Numbered from the stretch's first letter, positions 1-9,621 are shown. The stretch is 36,519 nucleotides of DNA from Glycomyces buryatensis (GCF_004912275.1 NZ_STGY01000052.1:1-36519); one strand, 5' to 3'. Notes: generated from the sequence alone by a model not told the origin. Translations and numbers: made by a program.

Positions 1-127
1 CCCCGCCCAACACCGGGACAGGGACGCCAGCAACGCCCGCCCAACGAACCCGCCACCTCTTCATCGCTGATGCTCGAAGCCCGAGAAGCACGAGGCCCAG
101 CGCCGACAACGCCCGCCCACCAAACCC
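1..127 (-). repeat. Left copies of a ~75-bp dispersed GC-rich repeat
   Basis: Read on the minus strand, about one and a half units of a ~75-bp repeat are present. One unit begins at 78 with TTCGAGCATCAGCGATG and runs towards 1. A partial unit lies at 79-127. The same family occurs on the plus strand at 36166-36385, at the other end of the window. Positions 88-127 are the exact reverse complement of 36234-36273 (40 bp). There is no coding signal of its own. The family is not one I recognise. Confidence 0.75.
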
Positions 128-660
128 TCAATCGGCGGATCGTCCAAGCCGCCGCGATCGCGCGCCCACCACCGAACCGCCCGCCTCGATAGATTCAGCA
201 CACTGAGCCCACCCCTCGAAGGCTCCGACTACAAAGGCCCGAATATGCCCCCTGAACCCGAGTCGGCGGTGCCGCTGCCGTGGCACTGATTCAAAAGGTC
301 CAGTTCATCTACGACCGCGGCGATCGAACCATCAGGGCCCGGGAGCGATTGCGGGCACCTGGCGCAGCTATCCACGCGAAGGCTTCAAGCGGCTTGAGTG
401 CTCAGGCGTGCTCGTCTGGCTGATCGTCTTTTTGAGCACCAAGCACGTCCTGATCTACAGCGCCTGCCTCTACGAGGTCCGCAGCGATGGACGCCGGAAG
501 CGTGTCTCAGGTGCCGTATGGCTGATGGATTGGCAGGACTGGGAGGCCTTGGTCGACCTCGTCCTCAAATACCAGTCCGATCAGTGTTGGGGTCAGCGAG
601 AATGCGGGCGGGGTAGCTCCCCGCAGCTTCTCGGGAGGAGGCCGGTCAGACTGGCTCGTA
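128..660. other. Decayed intergenic region, no intact gene
   Basis: There is no ORF with a ribosome site and normal codon use here. Short open stretches look protein-like (for example, around 385-590 the frame reads VLVWLIVFLSTKHVLIYS and then WLMDWQDWEALVDLV), but they switch frame and have no convincing start. I read this as gene debris between the repeat and the transposase remnant. I cannot assign a family to the debris. Confidence 0.4.
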
Positions 661-996
661 GCAGTCCTGCCGCACGATGGTGCTGGCTCGTATTCGGTTC
701 GCCGCCTGGCCGCGTTCGACGGCGTCGCATCCAAGCAGATCGCCTCGGGCGCAAACAACCAGCACCGACTCGACCGGCTCGGCAACCACTACCTCAAACG
801 GGCTGTCCACACCGTGGCGATGGTCCAGGCCCGCCTCAAGTCAGGACCCGGACGGGTCTACTACCTGAAGAAGATCGACGAAGGCAAGCCCCACCGTGAA
901 GCACTCCGCTGCCTCAAACGCCAGCTCATCAAGGTCATCTGGCGGATGCTCAGAGCCGATGCACACCAACGAGAATCCGTCGCCCTCGCCGCGTGA
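661..996 (+). pseudogene. IS110-family transposase, C-terminal remnant
   Basis: The frame from about 694 to the stop at 996 reads as the C-terminal Transposase_20 part of IS110/IS116/IS902 transposases: LAAFDGVASKQIASG, then HRLDRLGNHYLKRAVHT, then GRVYYLKKIDEGK and ALRCLKRQL. These match the family pattern of an ASG step, an HRLsRxGNrxLN block and a conserved AlRcLKR tail. The N-terminal DEDD catalytic domain is absent: upstream sequence in any frame does not resemble it, and no start codon fits. The element is therefore dead. No clear terminal repeats are visible, which is usual for IS110. It sits beside the dispersed repeat at the left edge, so this end of the window has been a site of insertion and decay. 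Confidence 0.75.
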
Positions 997-1140
997 TCAC
1001 CGAGAAATCGCTCAAGGATGAGCAGCCATGGCAGCGATCGTCACGGGAGCGACTTCGAGCGGAACCCCATGGCACGCCGACAGGGCGTCTCCTCGTCACT
1101 TGGCATCCACCGGATGTGCCTCTGCGGCTGACGAAGGGTT

Positions 1141-2046
1141 CTATGTTCGCTTCGGATGCGGACGGGCGGTGTCGGCCGTGGCCCTGATCTCGTCGGCGTA
1201 TTGCGGCCACACAGCCCGGGGCAGATCATGTCCGACGCCCGGGACGATGACGAGCCTGGCGCCCGGAACGGCCCCCGCGAGGTCGCGGGCCGCGGACATG
1301 CGCAGCAGCTGGTCGGAGTCGCCGTGCAAGACCACGGCCGGAATCCGCAGTTGCGCCAGATGTCCGCTGTTCCAGTGCGCGCCGAGCTGGCGGCCCATGG
1401 TCGCCGGGTCCCGGACCGAGCACACGTCGTCTTTTTCGATGCGGGACCGGGCCTCGGCCTCGTCGAAGGGAAACCCCGGCGAGGCCAGGGCCCGGGAGAC
1501 GGCCAGCGACATGGCGATGTCGCCTTCGCGGGTTTCGGGAAAGCGCAGGCGCGCCATGCGCGCGACGAAGCCGAAGCGTATGTACCGTAGTAGCTTCAGT
1601 CGGCCCGCGTCACTGGAGACCGCAGCGGAGGTGGCGAGGCTGCGCACTCGGTCAGGGTGGCGCAGGGCGATGCGCTGCGCGTTCAGGCCGCCGTTGGAGT
1701 GGCCGAAGAGGTGGGCCGAGTCCCAGCCCATCGCGTCCATGACGGCAACGGCGTCGTCGGTCACGTCCTCGCCGGTGTAGGCGGGTGCTTCACGGCGGAA
1801 CAGCGCCGTCACCGGGCGGGCCGCAACCGCCGGGAAGTGCGTGGACTGGCCGGCGTCGCGGTTGTCGTATGCGGCGACGTGGAAGCCCCGTGCGATGAGC
1901 TCCTCGACGAAGCCCTCCGGCCACCAGAACCTGGTCACGGCCGAGCCCATGACCAGCAGCAGGGGTTCACCGCCGGTGCCGCCGAGGTCTTCGTAGGCGA
2001 TGCGGACGTCGCCGTTGCGTGCATAGCCGCTGGGTGGCGTGGCCAT
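1141..2046 (-). CDS. Alpha/beta hydrolase
   Basis: A 301-residue alpha/beta-hydrolase-fold protein, probably a cytoplasmic esterase or epoxide/lactone-type hydrolase; the substrate cannot be told. The nucleophile elbow is GHSNGG with Ser117. An acid residue lies in LHGDSDQLL (Asp245, or Asp243), and the catalytic His is in VPGVGHD (His273). The oxyanion region is near LLLVMGSAVTRFWW (29-42), and a typical YDNRDAGQST strand-turn follows at 60-69. I chose the ATG at 2046 because AAAGGAG lies five bases upstream; a longer reading to 2109 would run through the operator. It is transcribed divergently from the TetR gene at 2127 over a shared inverted repeat, so it is very likely the regulator's target. 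There is no signal peptide. Confidence 0.9.
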   Translation of the reverse strand: MATPPSGYARNGDVRIAYEDLGGTGGEPLLLVMGSAVTRFWWPEGFVEELIARGFHVAAYDNRDAGQSTHFPAVAARPVTALFRREAPAYTGEDVTDDAVAVMDAMGWDSAHLFGHSNGGLNAQRIALRHPDRVRSLATSAAVSSDAGRLKLLRYIRFGFVARMARLRFPETREGDIAMSLAVSRALASPGFPFDEAEARSRIEKDDVCSVRDPATMGRQLGAHWNSGHLAQLRIPAVVLHGDSDQLLRMSAARDLAGAVPGARLVIVPGVGHDLPRAVWPQYADEIRATADTARPHPKRT

Positions 2047-2060
2047 GATTGCTCCTTTAG

Positions 2061-2110
2061 TTCGCGAACACTGTTCTCGAAGCGTAGCCTTCGAGTACAG
2101 TGTTCGCAAA
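2061..2110. promoter_or_regulatory. Double TetR-type operator in the divergent promoter
   Basis: Two 21-bp arms (2061-2081 and 2090-2110) form an inverted repeat matching at 19 of 21 positions around an 8-bp spacer. Each arm contains its own short palindrome: GAACACTGTTC at 2066-2076 (perfect around a central C) and GTACAGTGTTC at 2096-2106. This is the usual form of a TetR-family operator. It fills most of the 80 bp between the hydrolase and regulator start codons and would overlap both promoters, for example a -10-like TACAGT at 2096-2101. Inference: the regulator represses both genes from here. Confidence 0.8.
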
Positions 2111-2126
2111 CCATTGGGAAGGCGAG

Positions 2127-2795
2127 ATGACCGACGACACCGAACCGATCTGGCTGCGGCCCGAGCGCGCCGCGACCGGGCGCCGGGCCGAACGCAGTCG
2201 CGCCGAGATCACCGCCGCAGCCATCACCATCGCCGACCGAGGCGGTCTGACGGCGGTGTCCATGCGCAATGTCGCGCTCGAACTCGGCACCGGCGCCGCG
2301 TCGCTGTACCGCTACGTGAACGGCCGCGATGACCTGCTCGATCTGATGGTCGACGCGACCGCCACCGAACTCCGCCTCGAACCGCCGACCGGCGAGCAGG
2401 TCCGCGACCTGGTGGCCGTCGCCAAGCAGATCCACGCGAGTATGGCGCGGCACCCGTGGCTGCCAGAGCTGATGCTGACTCGCCCGACGCTCGGACCGAG
2501 CGCGGTCGCCGTCCTCGACCACGTCCTCGCCGTCCTGGCCGATCACCCGGGGGACGGACAAGCGAAGCTCGAGATCTTCGCACTGCTCAACGCGATCGTG
2601 GCGACCTTCGCGATCAACGAACACGCGACCGCAGGCCGGCCCGAGCACGCCGTCGCCTACCTCCGCCACGTCGCCGCCACCGGTCGGCGACCCCGCATCA
2701 CCGCACTCCTGAACGATCTCGCCGCATCGGACCACCTCCCCGACGACCGCCGCGTCGCCGCCCTGACCGCGATCCTGACAGGCCTGCTCCGGTGA
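2127..2795 (+). CDS. TetR/AcrR family transcriptional regulator
   Basis: A 222-residue one-component regulator. The N-terminal TetR helix-turn-helix spans about residues 25-72, with the family pattern ITAAAITIADRGGLTAVSM followed by GTGAASLYRYVNGRDDLLDL. The C-terminal helical domain (about 85-222) should bind the ligand and dimerise, and resembles the TetR_C group seen in many actinobacterial tetracycline-repressor-like proteins. The ATG at 2127 follows GGGAAGGCGAG; an in-frame ATG at 2100 lies inside the operator and is less likely. It is divergent from the alpha/beta hydrolase, and the 50-bp operator between them suggests autoregulation together with control of the hydrolase. The inducer is unknown. 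Confidence 0.92.
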   Translation: MTDDTEPIWLRPERAATGRRAERSRAEITAAAITIADRGGLTAVSMRNVALELGTGAASLYRYVNGRDDLLDLMVDATATELRLEPPTGEQVRDLVAVAKQIHASMARHPWLPELMLTRPTLGPSAVAVLDHVLAVLADHPGDGQAKLEIFALLNAIVATFAINEHATAGRPEHAVAYLRHVAATGRRPRITALLNDLAASDHLPDDRRVAALTAILTGLLR

Positions 2796-3006
2796 ACGGG
2801 TCACGCTGATCGTGATGTCCCCGGAAATCCTTGACGCTGTGATCTCTTAAGACCGTCGAACCAGGTCCTTGACGAAACCCGGCTCGATTGACCAACACGG
2901 CTCCACCACCACGACTTGACAGATATAAGGGAACCCAACTGCAGACCTCCGCGATCAAACAGTGAAGCCGAACTTGCCACCGGACCCTCTTAACGAATGA
3001 GCCCCC

Positions 3007-3150
3007 ATGAATTCCGAAGACCCCTTGCCCTCGCCCTCCGCCGCTCCGGGTCAAGCCGAGCCCGACGAGGATGAAGCGCACCTCGTACTGAAAGTCCGTT
3101 TCAACGTGCGGGCCCGATCCTTGCGGAATCAAGGCGGTGACCGCTCATGA
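3007..3150 (+). CDS. Small hypothetical protein coupled to the membrane protein
   Basis: A 47-codon frame with an acidic, proline-rich start (NSEDPLPSPSAAPGQAEPDE) and a short C-terminal stretch, HLVLKVRFNVRARSL. Its stop codon overlaps the ATG of the next gene in an ATGA arrangement, which is the main reason to believe in it. The Shine-Dalgarno sequence is weak, and there is no in-frame start further upstream because a stop lies at 2998-3000. I recognise no family. The 210 bp upstream (2796-3006) are less GC-rich than the surroundings and contain a TTGACA-like box near 2915, but I cannot define a promoter. It could be a regulatory leader peptide or a real partner of the next protein. Confidence 0.45.
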   Translation: MNSEDPLPSPSAAPGQAEPDEDEAHLVLKVRFNVRARSLRNQGGDRS

Positions 3151-3671
3151 CGTCGCGTACCAGCAGCTATACCGCCTCCTGGCGGAAGGTGCGCAGTGGC
3201 TGGAAATGGAATCTTTGGTACTTGACCACCATGTTCGCCGTTTGGTTTCTCATAATGTCCGCGTTCGGAGGCGCCTCGAATTTGAACGAGCGGCCCATCA
3301 CAGTCGCACTCGTTTTGGCTGCCACGATCGTCATGGCCTTCGTGATCCCGAGACTGACCTACTTCAAATACAGCATCGGGTACAGCGGCCACATCGAGGC
3401 CAGCAATCCTTGGCGTGGGGGCTGGCGCTACTACCCTCGCCCCGGTTATTCGCACCTGGAGTACTCGATCGCCAGTCGCGAGATCCACGAGATCCGACGC
3501 CGGGACGGCAAGCGGCACCGGGTGCCGGTGTGGGCCTCGCGGGCGAACCCGACCGACTGGCAGGAGTTCGTGGAGACCTTCTTCCCCGCCGCCGGGCTGC
3601 CGATCGCCTTGCTCGCACCGGAATCGGAAGGCTCGCCGGAGTCCGCCGACGTTGGACGCGAAAGCGATTGA
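3147..3671 (+). CDS. Two-span membrane protein of unknown function
   Basis: A 174-residue protein with two predicted membrane spans near the N-terminus (about 24-43, LWYLTTMFAVWFLIMSAF, and about 51-70, ITVALVLAATIVMAFVIP). A soluble part of about 100 residues follows, rich in aromatic and basic residues (YSIGYSGHIEASNPWRGGW, REIHEIRRRDGKRHRVPVW, ANPTDWQEFVETFF). The soluble part contains alternating strand-like segments and could be a small beta domain, but I know no family for it. The start ATG overlaps the stop of the 47-residue ORF. The first 180 bp are noticeably less GC-rich than neighbouring genes. The gene ends 8 bp before a strong hairpin that should stop transcription. Confidence 0.75.
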   Translation: MTSRTSSYTASWRKVRSGWKWNLWYLTTMFAVWFLIMSAFGGASNLNERPITVALVLAATIVMAFVIPRLTYFKYSIGYSGHIEASNPWRGGWRYYPRPGYSHLEYSIASREIHEIRRRDGKRHRVPVWASRANPTDWQEFVETFFPAAGLPIALLAPESEGSPESADVGRESD

Positions 3672-3679
3672 AATGCGCC

Positions 3680-3713
3680 GAGGCCCGGTTCCGCTTTCGC
3701 GGAGCCGGGCCTC
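3680..3713. terminator. Strong hairpin between convergent genes
   Basis: Arms 3680-3693 and 3700-3713 pair over 14 bp (starting GAGGCCCGG / CCGGGCCTC, with one G-T pair) around a 6-base loop. It lies between the ends of the plus-strand membrane-protein gene (3671) and the minus-strand guaB3 gene (3740), so it can serve both. Confidence 0.8.
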
Positions 3714-3739
3714 GTTTCGGCGTTTATCTAGACGTCTAT

Positions 3740-4861
3740 CTAGGCGGTGACCAGTCCGGCCTTCTGGAATTCCTTCACCGAGGTGTAGCCGGTCTTGGCC
3801 ATGGCTCGGCGGAGGCCTCCGAAGAGGTTCTGGCTGCCGTCGGAGGAATTGCTCGGGCCGTAGAGGACCGCCTCCAGGTCGGGAACCTCGACGTCGCCGG
3901 AGTCTCCCGGGCGGAAACGCCCGCGCGGGAGCTTCGGGTGAGACGCCGCGGAGTGCCACCACGCACCGGCGGCCGGGGACTCGGCTGCGTCGGCGAGGAT
4001 CGAGCCGAGCATGACCGCGTCGGCACCGCAGGCGATGGCCTTGGCGATGGCGCCGGAGTTGGTGATCTCCCCGTCTGCGATGAGGTGGACATAACGACCA
4101 CCGGTCTCGTCGAGATAGTCGCGGCGGGCCGCCGCGGCCTCGACGATGGCCGAGGCCATCGGGACGTCGATGCCCAGGACCGTGTCGGTGGTCGACCAGT
4201 CGTCGGAGCCGACACCGACGATGACGCCCGCCGCGCCGGTGCGCATCAGGTGCATCGCGGTCTTGTAGTTGGTGGCCCCGCCGACCACGACCGGCACGTC
4301 CAGGTCGGCGATGAACTGCTTCAGGTTGAGCACGTCGCCATTGGAGGACACGTGCTCGGCCGAGACGATCGTGCCCTGTATGACCAGCAGGTCCACCCCG
4401 GCCTCGACCGCGAGCGGCGCGAGTTCGGCGGTGTGCTGCGGACTCATTCGGATCGCCGTCGTCACGCCCCCGGCGCGGATCTCCGCGATCCGTTCGGAGA
4501 TGAGCTCGGGCTTGACCGGCTCGGAGTAGATCTCCTGGAGCCGTTCGACGGCCGACTCAGCCGGCGTGTCCGCCAGCTCCTTGAGCAGCGACGTCGGGTC
4601 CACATAACGGCACCACAGGCCCTCGGCGTTGAGCACGCCGAGGCCGCCGAGGCGCCCCATCTCGATGACCGACGCCGGGCTCATCGTCGCGTCGGACGGG
4701 TGCCCCACCGCCGGGATCTCGAACCGGTAGGCGTCCATCTGCCATTCCGTGGAGACGTCGTCGATGTCTCGAGTACGGCGGCTCGGCACAAGTGCCACTT
4801 CGGACAGCCGCCAGCCTCGTGCCACGATCTTGCCGGGGCCGATCTCGACCAATTCCCGCAC
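3740..4861 (-). CDS. guaB3: GuaB3, IMP dehydrogenase-related protein
   Basis: A 373-residue TIM-barrel protein of the IMPDH/GMP reductase superfamily, GuaB-related type (TIGR01304-like). It has no CBS domains. Family hallmarks are the N-terminal RGWRLSEVALVPSRRTRD, the MGRLGGLGVLNAEGLW segment (68-83), VVVGGATNYKTAMHLMRTG (191-209), and ETGGRYVHLIADG followed by GADAVMLGS. The loop that in true IMPDH carries the catalytic cysteine (GxGPGxxCTTR) reads GVGSDDWSTT at 216-225, so no cysteine is there. From memory, actinobacterial GuaB3 proteins often lack this cysteine and have no settled function, whereas cyanobacterial GuaB3 is a working IMPDH. It follows guaB by 27 bp on the same strand and is almost certainly co-transcribed. 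The start ATG is at 4861. Confidence 0.93.
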   Translation of the reverse strand: MRELVEIGPGKIVARGWRLSEVALVPSRRTRDIDDVSTEWQMDAYRFEIPAVGHPSDATMSPASVIEMGRLGGLGVLNAEGLWCRYVDPTSLLKELADTPAESAVERLQEIYSEPVKPELISERIAEIRAGGVTTAIRMSPQHTAELAPLAVEAGVDLLVIQGTIVSAEHVSSNGDVLNLKQFIADLDVPVVVGGATNYKTAMHLMRTGAAGVIVGVGSDDWSTTDTVLGIDVPMASAIVEAAAARRDYLDETGGRYVHLIADGEITNSGAIAKAIACGADAVMLGSILADAAESPAAGAWWHSAASHPKLPRGRFRPGDSGDVEVPDLEAVLYGPSNSSDGSQNLFGGLRRAMAKTGYTSVKEFQKAGLVTA

Positions 4862-4888
4862 AGGTCTCTCCTCCTACCGAGATCCCGA

Positions 4889-6728
<1,840 letters not shown>

Positions 6729-6765
6729 GGGGGTCTCCTCATTCCGTTCGATTAGCTACGCGCTC

Positions 6766-6794
6766 ATGCTATTGGGTACGCGAGCCCGCCTCAA
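6766..6794 (-). promoter_or_regulatory. Sigma-70-type promoter for the acidic gene and guaB
   Basis: On the minus strand, TTGAGG (6789-6794) is separated by exactly 17 bp from TAGCAT (6766-6771). Transcription would start near 6758, about 30 bases before the ATG at 6728, leaving room for the GAGGAG ribosome site. Confidence 0.6.
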
Positions 6795-6886
6795 GTCCAG
6801 GCGGCGAGGGCGGCGCGAAACCGGGATACAGGGATCGGCCGAAGAGGGGAGCCGCAATCCGGCAGGTAGGGGCTACGCTTGGAGGC

Positions 6887-7261
6887 GTGTATGAGGAGCC
6901 TCGCGACCCGTTCGCCGACGACCCCGACCACACGGACGCGGTGCTCCGCTTCGAGCCAGACCTCGACGAGTCCGACCGCGCCGACCTGCTCGAAGACCTC
7001 CACGAGCTAGAGATGTTCGAGCAGGTGCTCCGGCCGCAAGGGTTCCGGGGCGTGGTGGTCGACTGCGCCGACTGCGACGAGTCGCACTACTTCACGTGGG
7101 GCCTGCTGATGTCGAACCTGCGGACCCTGCTCAATGACAACAGCGCCCAGGTCCACGAGCCCGCCTACGATCCAGACCCGGCCCACTACGTGACCTGGGA
7201 CTACGCCCGCGGGTACTCCGACTGCTACCTGAGCCGCCACGACGACGAGCTCGGTAGCTGA
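6887..7261 (+). CDS. DUF5319 family protein
   Basis: A 124-residue conserved actinobacterial protein of unknown function (DUF5319; the Mycobacterium tuberculosis counterpart next to guaB2 is, from memory, Rv3412). Hallmarks seen are RDPFADDP near the N-terminus, a CxxC pair in VVDCADCDESHYFTW (about 46-60), and EPAYDPDPAHYVTWDYARGY near the C-terminus. The CxxC plus His suggests a metal or redox site. The GTG start at 6887 has GGAGG only one base upstream, too close for a ribosome site. TACGCT at 6872-6877 could be a -10 box that makes this a leaderless transcript. It is divergent from the acidic gene and guaB, as in other actinobacteria. Confidence 0.87.
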   Translation: MYEEPRDPFADDPDHTDAVLRFEPDLDESDRADLLEDLHELEMFEQVLRPQGFRGVVVDCADCDESHYFTWGLLMSNLRTLLNDNSAQVHEPAYDPDPAHYVTWDYARGYSDCYLSRHDDELGS

Positions 7262-7302
7262 GCCGGCCGTCAGGCACCGCGCACCGCCGAAGGAACCGAC
7301 CT

Positions 7303-8496
7303 TTGACTGACCCATTCGTCCCCTGGATCCCGGTCCAAGCCGCACCGCAGTCGCTCGAGGGCCCGCTCTCCGGTCTGCGGCTCGCCGTCAAGGACCTCTT
7401 CGACGTCGCCGGGATGCCAACCGGCGCGGGCAATCCGCGCTGGCTGGAGACCCACGAGATCCCCGACCGCGACGCCGCCGCGGTCGCGCGGCTCCGCACC
7501 GCCGGAGCCGGCCTCGTCGGCAAGACCATCACCGACGAACTGGCGTGGAGCATCAACGGCACCAACGCCCACTACGGCGCCCCCGACAATCCGGCCGCGC
7601 CCGGCAGGATGAGCGGCGGCTCCTCCTCGGGCTCGGCCTCCGCGGTCGCCCTGGGCCGAGCCGACATCGGGCTCGGCACCGACACCGGCGGCTCCATCCG
7701 CATCCCCGCCTCATACTGCGGCCTCTACGGGCTGCGACCCACGCACGGACGCGTCCCGCTCACCGGCACCGTCGATCTCGCGCCGTCCTTCGACACCGCC
7801 GGCATCCTCACCAGGGACGCGGCGACCTTGCGCCTCGCCGGGACCGTCCTCCTCGGAACGCCCGAGGGCACCGGCCAGTTCGCGGCGCACGCACCGCACC
7901 GCGAACCGGCACCGATCACCGGACTCCTCGTCCCCGAGGACATCTGGGCCCGGCAACTCCCCGAAACCCGCGAGGCGCTCATGCCCGCCATCGAGGGCTC
8001 CGGACTCGACATCGACCGTACGCCGCTCTTCGACCACCCGGACGAGCTGGAACATGCCCGCCAGGACTATGCGGTCCTGCAAGCGCGCGAAGCGATCGAG
8101 ACCCACCGTGCCTGGATCGAAGCGGCGGAACCCAAGTTCGGCCCCGGCGTCGGACGACGCTTCGCCAGCGGCCCCAAGATCACCGACGACATGGTCGCGG
8201 CCGCGACCGACCACCGCCGCCGGCTCACCGAGCTCATGAACGAACGCATCAGCGGCGGCACGGCACTCGCGATCCCAGCGGCGCCGGGGCCCGCCCCGAA
8301 GCTGGATGCCGAGCCGGATCGCGAGGCCATCATGCGCCTCACCTGTGTCTCGGGCCTGACCCGCGCTCCTGCCGTCGCCCTGCCGGTGGGCGTGATCGCG
8401 GGCCTGCCGATCGGCCTTCAGCTCGTCGCCGCTCCGGGCGCCGACGAGTCACTGCTCGCGCTGGCGGACTCGGCGAGGTTCATCCCGGTCCGCTAG
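7303..8496 (+). CDS. Amidase, AMI1-like (amidase signature family)
   Basis: A 397-residue amidase-signature enzyme that hydrolyses a carboxamide to acid and ammonia in the cytoplasm. The Ser-cisSer-Lys triad is visible: Lys in LRLAVKDLFDVAG (near residue 30), the cis-Ser in SGGSSSGSASAVA (about 104-116) and the nucleophile Ser in GTDTGGSIRIPAS (about 126-138). It is shorter than GatA (about 480). Blocks such as SINGTNAHYGAPDNP and TDTGGSIRIPASYCGLYGLR resemble plant amidase 1 (indole-3-acetamide hydrolase) more than GatA, so a small aromatic amide is a reasonable but unproven substrate. The start is a TTG at 7303 after GAAGGAA. It is 41 bp behind DUF5319 on the same strand and likely co-transcribed. 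Confidence 0.92.
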   Translation: MTDPFVPWIPVQAAPQSLEGPLSGLRLAVKDLFDVAGMPTGAGNPRWLETHEIPDRDAAAVARLRTAGAGLVGKTITDELAWSINGTNAHYGAPDNPAAPGRMSGGSSSGSASAVALGRADIGLGTDTGGSIRIPASYCGLYGLRPTHGRVPLTGTVDLAPSFDTAGILTRDAATLRLAGTVLLGTPEGTGQFAAHAPHREPAPITGLLVPEDIWARQLPETREALMPAIEGSGLDIDRTPLFDHPDELEHARQDYAVLQAREAIETHRAWIEAAEPKFGPGVGRRFASGPKITDDMVAAATDHRRRLTELMNERISGGTALAIPAAPGPAPKLDAEPDREAIMRLTCVSGLTRAPAVALPVGVIAGLPIGLQLVAAPGADESLLALADSARFIPVR

Positions 8497-8774
8497 CCCC
8501 CGTTCGCAGTGCACTTCGCCGCACTCACTTCGTAGCGCTGCACCGCGCGCTGGCGGACTCGTCCTGCCGTGGCCGGGTCCGCCGGCACCATTCGCTGTTC
8601 TTCCTGCCTGGAACGGAGCCGCTAGTCCCCGTTCGCTGCCTGTCTGGGCGAACTCATCGAGCCGTAGCCGGGTTCGCCCCATTCGATGGTCGGCGGGCCC
8701 CTGCCATGGTCGGCCCGCCGTGGCGGCATTGCGGGCAGGAAGCTCCCCAGCCGGTGCCCGCTTGCCGCGACGGT
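8497..8774. other. Intergenic hairpin-rich spacer between convergent genes
   Basis: There is no gene. It holds two inverted repeats: GGGCGAAC (about 8647) with GTTCGCCC (about 8672), and GGCGGGCC (about 8690) with GGCCCGCC (about 8713). A near-duplicate 15-bp stretch, CTAGCCCCCGTTCGC / CTAGTCCCCGTTCGC, occurs at about 8495 and 8622. The hairpins may end transcription of the amidase and of the convergent regulator gene. Confidence 0.45.
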
Positions 8775-9398
8775 TCAGCAGACCAGGCCGGAGCGGAACG
8801 CCTCGGCCACGGCGTGTGCGCGGTCGCGGGCTCCGAGCTTTCGGAACATGCGCCTCGCGTGGGTCTTGACGGTGTCTTCCGAGACGAACAGGTCGCGTCC
8901 GATCTCGGCATTCGACTTGCCCTCGCTCATGCCGCGCAGGACCTGGAGCTCTCGCTCGGTGAGCTTCATGCCCTGGAGCGACGAGCGCTGGCGCGGCACG
9001 GTTTCGGCCGTGGCGCGCACCAGGGTCGGCGACGCGAACATGATGGCCTGCGCGAGTGCCACGAGCAGGTCGTCGGAATTGTTGGACGGGGAACGGATGA
9101 CGCCTCGGGCCCCCGCGGCGACGACCATCGCCGCCATACGGGGGTCGGTGGCGCCGGACAGGAGGACTCCGGTGCGGGGGGACCGGGCTCGGACGGTCTT
9201 GGTGAACTTGACCGGGTCCGGGGACGCGAGTCCGACGTCGACCAGCACCACGTCCACTTGGCGCCGTCCGAGTTCGAGGAAGAGCTCAGCCGAGCCCTCC
9301 ACCGACTTGACCGCCTGCGCCAAACCCATCCGGGTCGCACAAGCCGAGATCTTCTGCCCCGCTTGAGGAGTCTTAACACAAACCAGTACGGTTCTCAC
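8775..9398 (-). CDS. bldM: BldM-like orphan response regulator
   Basis: A 207-residue protein with an N-terminal receiver-like domain (about 1-120) and a C-terminal LuxR-type helix-turn-helix (about 143-207: LTERELQVLRGMSEGKSNAE, then FVSEDTVKTHARRMFRKLGA, RDRAHAVAEAF). The output domain is very close to Streptomyces BldM, which with WhiI controls aerial hyphae and spore genes. The neighbourhood (guaB, guaB3 and groES-groEL nearby) also fits the bldM locus as I remember it. The receiver is atypical. The phospho-acceptor position looks kept (VLVDVG, Asp54), but the acidic pair expected near residues 7-9 is replaced by VCVKTP, so phosphorylation is doubtful. No kinase gene is adjacent. Start is GTG at 9398 with GAAAGG upstream. 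WhiI-like is the main alternative. Confidence 0.85.
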   Translation of the reverse strand: MRTVLVCVKTPQAGQKISACATRMGLAQAVKSVEGSAELFLELGRRQVDVVLVDVGLASPDPVKFTKTVRARSPRTGVLLSGATDPRMAAMVVAAGARGVIRSPSNNSDDLLVALAQAIMFASPTLVRATAETVPRQRSSLQGMKLTERELQVLRGMSEGKSNAEIGRDLFVSEDTVKTHARRMFRKLGARDRAHAVAEAFRSGLVC

Positions 9399-9621
9399 TT
9401 TGTTCTACCTTTCGCTGCGGTAGGCCACGTGGGTCTTCTAGTACCAGCACGCAGCCGGTCTACCGCTATGACGCGAGTTCGCGCGAATTTTTCGAGTGAC
9501 TTTTCGAGGTTTCCCTGACAGCACCGCGTCCCAAGCTCGCGGCTTCGCAGGAGGGGTGTGGGCGCTTTCAGTTCGGGCCCGCTTCCTACGAGCCTCGGTC
9601 CCCCGGTGGGAGACTTGGCGC

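Noticed and set aside
408..899. A 163-codon frame over the transposase remnant
   Set aside because: Its second half is out of frame with the recognisable IS110 C-terminus, and the first half has no family match; treated as debris.
2698..3132. A 144-codon minus-strand frame
   Set aside because: Overlaps the TetR gene end and the small plus-strand ORF; no start signal and no recognisable protein features.
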